Source of the DNA: Actinomycetota bacterium
Lineage (GTDB): Bacteria > Actinomycetota > Actinomycetes > Streptosporangiales > Streptosporangiaceae
DNA: 64,000 bases
Direction of reading: 5' to 3'
Assembly: GCA_021324595.1 (NCBI GenBank)
Contig: JAJPIV010000028.1
Location: 1-64,000, forward strand
Part shown: in pieces, positions 61,825 to 64,000 of the stretch
Position numbering within the stretch: position 1 is the stretch's first letter
Layout of the letters: each line of letters starts with the position of its first letter
The notes under the pieces: model-generated
The model's database searches: none
What the model was told of the DNA's origin: nothing
Seen by the model: the letters and a program-made list of their open reading frames with translations, nothing else
Made by a program: the position numbers and the translations under genes

Positions 61825-63264
61825 CTAGCCCTTGCCGTCGGGCAGGTACCAGCGGTGCGGCGCGATCAGCTGCCGCGCCGACGCCGGCCCCCAGCCGCCC
61901 GGCTCGTAGGGCTCGGCCGGCGGCGGCGACTCCAGCAGCGCAGTGGCCACCTCCCACAGCCGCTCGATCTCGTCGGACCTGGTGAACAGCGACTGGTCGC
62001 CGAGCATGGCCTCCAGGATCAGCCGCTCGTAACCCTCCAGGCCGTGCATCTTGTGGAAGGAGTCGGCGTACCTGAAGGTCATCTCGACCTCGCGGAGCCG
62101 CATGTGCGGGCCCGGCTCCTTGGTCAGGAACCGGACCGCGATCCAGCCCGGATCGTCGAAGTCGATCACGATCTCGTTGGCGCGCTGGCTCTCCCGCGTC
62201 TTGGCGCTCACCGGGAACATGCGCAGCACCGGCTCCTTGAGCCCGAGCACGATCACCTGCCGGCGCTGCGCCATCGACTTGCCCGAGCGCAGGTAGAACG
62301 GCACTCCCGCCCACCGCCAGTTGTCGATCTCCACCTTCAGCGCGGTGAAGGTCTCGGTCTGCGAACCGGGCGCCACCCCGGGCTCGCTCCGGTATCCGAT
62401 GTACTGGCCGCGGACGACCCTGGCGGGGTCCAGGGGCCGCAGCGCCTGGAAGACCTTGGACTTCTCGTCCCGCAGGCACTTCGCGGACAGCGACGTCGGC
62501 GGTTCCATCGCCACGAAGCCGAGCACTTGGAACAGGTGAGTGATGATCATGTCGCGGAACGTGCCGGTCCCTTCGAAGAAGCCGGCCCGGCCCTCGATGC
62601 CAATGGTCTCCGGCACGTCGATCTGCACGTGGGAGATGTGGTCCCGGTTCCAGATCGGCTCGAACAGGCCGTTGGCGAAGCGCAGCGCGAGGATGTTGTC
62701 GACCGACTCCTTGCCGAGGAAGTGGTCGATCCGGAACACCTGCTCCTCGGCGAAGACCGCGTGGACCGCCGCGGTGAGCTCCTGGCAGGAGCGCAGGTCG
62801 GTGCCGAACGGCCTCTCGATGATGACCCGGGCGTTCTCCGCCAGCCCGGTCTGGCCGAGCATGGCGACGACCGGCGCGAAGGCCGACGGCGGGACGGCGA
62901 GGTGGAACAGGCGCCGTGGGTTCCCGCCGATCGCCTCGCTGGCCACGGCGATCGCCTCGGCCAGCGGCTTGGGGTCGTCGGGGTCGGCGGAGCCGAAGCT
63001 GAGCCTGCTCTCGAACGCCTGCCAGGCCGCGCCGGTGGGGCTGGCCAGGCCGAACTGGGCGACAGAGGACCGGGCGTGGGCGCGGAACTGGTCCTCGCTC
63101 ATCGCGAACCGCGCGGGCGCGGTGCCGATCACCCGGTACCCGTCGGGCAGCAGGCCGGACTTGGCCAGGTGGAACAGGCCGGGCAGCAGCTTGCGCCTGG
63201 CCAGGTCGCCGGTCGCGCCGAACAGCACGATGATGTGGTCGTCGGGGCGGGAGTTCGCGGGCAT
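61825..63264 (-). CDS. zwf: Glucose-6-phosphate 1-dehydrogenase
   Basis: IIVLFGATGDLARRKLLPGLFHLAKSGLLP; EEQVFRIDHFLGKESVDNILALRFAN; LYLRSGKSM-like VPFYLRSGKSMAQR. Confidence 0.95.
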   Translation of the reverse strand: MPANSRPDDHIIVLFGATGDLARRKLLPGLFHLAKSGLLPDGYRVIGTAPARFAMSEDQFRAHARSSVAQFGLASPTGAAWQAFESRLSFGSADPDDPKPLAEAIAVASEAIGGNPRRLFHLAVPPSAFAPVVAMLGQTGLAENARVIIERPFGTDLRSCQELTAAVHAVFAEEQVFRIDHFLGKESVDNILALRFANGLFEPIWNRDHISHVQIDVPETIGIEGRAGFFEGTGTFRDMIITHLFQVLGFVAMEPPTSLSAKCLRDEKSKVFQALRPLDPARVVRGQYIGYRSEPGVAPGSQTETFTALKVEIDNWRWAGVPFYLRSGKSMAQRRQVIVLGLKEPVLRMFPVSAKTRESQRANEIVIDFDDPGWIAVRFLTKEPGPHMRLREVEMTFRYADSFHKMHGLEGYERLILEAMLGDQSLFTRSDEIERLWEVATALLESPPPAEPYEPGGWGPASARQLIAPHRWYLPDGKG

Positions 63265-63297
63265 GACTCATAGTGGCATGCGCGGCCCGTGCCGCGA

Positions 63298-64000
63298 TCA
63301 CAGCGCGGCCAGGGACCGGGCTGCCGTGTAGGCGGCGACCGCGATGAGGAGCCAGGTGAACCAGCGTGTCAGCGTCGCGGCCGGCACTCGTCCGGCGATC
63401 CGGGTCCCGAGGAGCACGCCGGTGATGCCCGCGACGGTGAACGGGATGGCGACCCGCCAGTCGACGCCGCCGCCCTCCAGCCGGAAGGCCAGCCCCTCGG
63501 CCGAGCTCACCGCGATCACGAGCAGGGAGGTGCCGACGGCGACCGGCATCTCGTAGCCGAGCGCGAGCACGAGCGCCGGCACGATCACGAACCCCCCGCC
63601 CACGCCGAAGAGCCCGGTGAGGAAGCCGACCGCGCTGCCGGCGATCACCATCCGCAGGACCGTGCCCGCCCTGGCAGGGAGTCGCCGGGGCGCCATCGCG
63701 GCGGGCGCCGCCGCGGCCGGCTGCGCGCCTTCCTCTCCCGCCCGGGTGGGCGGGCCGGCCGGTGGCCGGCCGGGCGTCCGGTCATGCCTACCCCCGCCGG
63801 CTCGCCGCGGGGTGCCCGCCTGGCGCCGGCGCATCCGCCACGCCGCCGCCACGATCAGCCCTGAGAACGCCAGGAGCAGCACGTCGCCGGGCACGTCCCG
63901 GTTGAGCAGCGATCCGAGGAAGGAGCCGGCGATCCCGACCAGGCCGAAGCCGAGGCCGGACCAGAACCGCACCCGCCCGGCCCGGAGGTGACCCGCCATC
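63298..64000 (-). CDS. TSUP-family sulfite exporter TauE/SafE-like permease (5' end may lie outside the window)
   Basis: VGFLTGLFGVGGGFVIVPALVLALGYEMPVAVGTSLLVIAVSSAEGL; multiple TM helices. Confidence 0.85.
   Translation of the reverse strand, partial: MAGHLRAGRVRFWSGLGFGLVGIAGSFLGSLLNRDVPGDVLLLAFSGLIVAAAWRMRRRQAGTPRRAGGGRHDRTPGRPPAGPPTRAGEEGAQPAAAAPAAMAPRRLPARAGTVLRMVIAGSAVGFLTGLFGVGGGFVIVPALVLALGYEMPVAVGTSLLVIAVSSAEGLAFRLEGGGVDWRVAIPFTVAGITGVLLGTRIAGRVPAATLTRWFTWLLIAVAAYTAARSLAAL

Overview
This is a 64 kb, very GC-rich actinobacterial chromosome window. All calls come from reading translations and nucleotides; no searches were run.

The left half (about 1-28.8 kb) is conserved core, with gene content resembling the M. 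tuberculosis Rv3246c-Rv3199c neighbourhood: mtnA, mtrA-mtrB-lpqB, hpf, a NarL-type regulator, a YcaQ-like protein, secA, an Rv3235-like protein, moeZ, a membrane protein with an S8 protease, an alkyltransferase-like protein, adnA-adnB, an M20 dipeptidase and nudC.

The right half (about 28.8-64 kb) is more accessory: ltaE/tdh/kbl threonine catabolism, an HsaB-like flavin reductase, an XRE/TPR regulator coupled to a DUF574 methyltransferase, a papain-like cysteine protein divergent from a serpin-like protein, a DyP peroxidase, SoxR, an unusual roughly 690-aa multidomain protein with a degenerate Nudix-like region next to a methyltransferase, an amidohydrolase, a GH26-like lipoprotein, an ABC transporter, an ADH/LLM pair, a PHP hydrolase, a GCS2-like ligase, zwf and a TSUP permease.

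The most striking observation is that the short 'empty' gaps between about 28.8 and 46.1 kb contain at least eight truncated or frameshifted remnants. They resemble the actinobacterial cholesterol/steroid catabolic regulon: KstR, Ltp2, two steroid-type thiolases, an EchA19/20-like crotonase, an Rv3553-like nitronate monooxygenase, ChsE2/ChsE1 acyl-CoA dehydrogenases and IpdB. An apparently intact HsaB-like gene survives among them. The best candidates for undescribed functional modules are the 47.65-50.43 kb Nudix-like/methyltransferase cassette and the 37.07-39.09 kb cysteine-protein/serpin pair.
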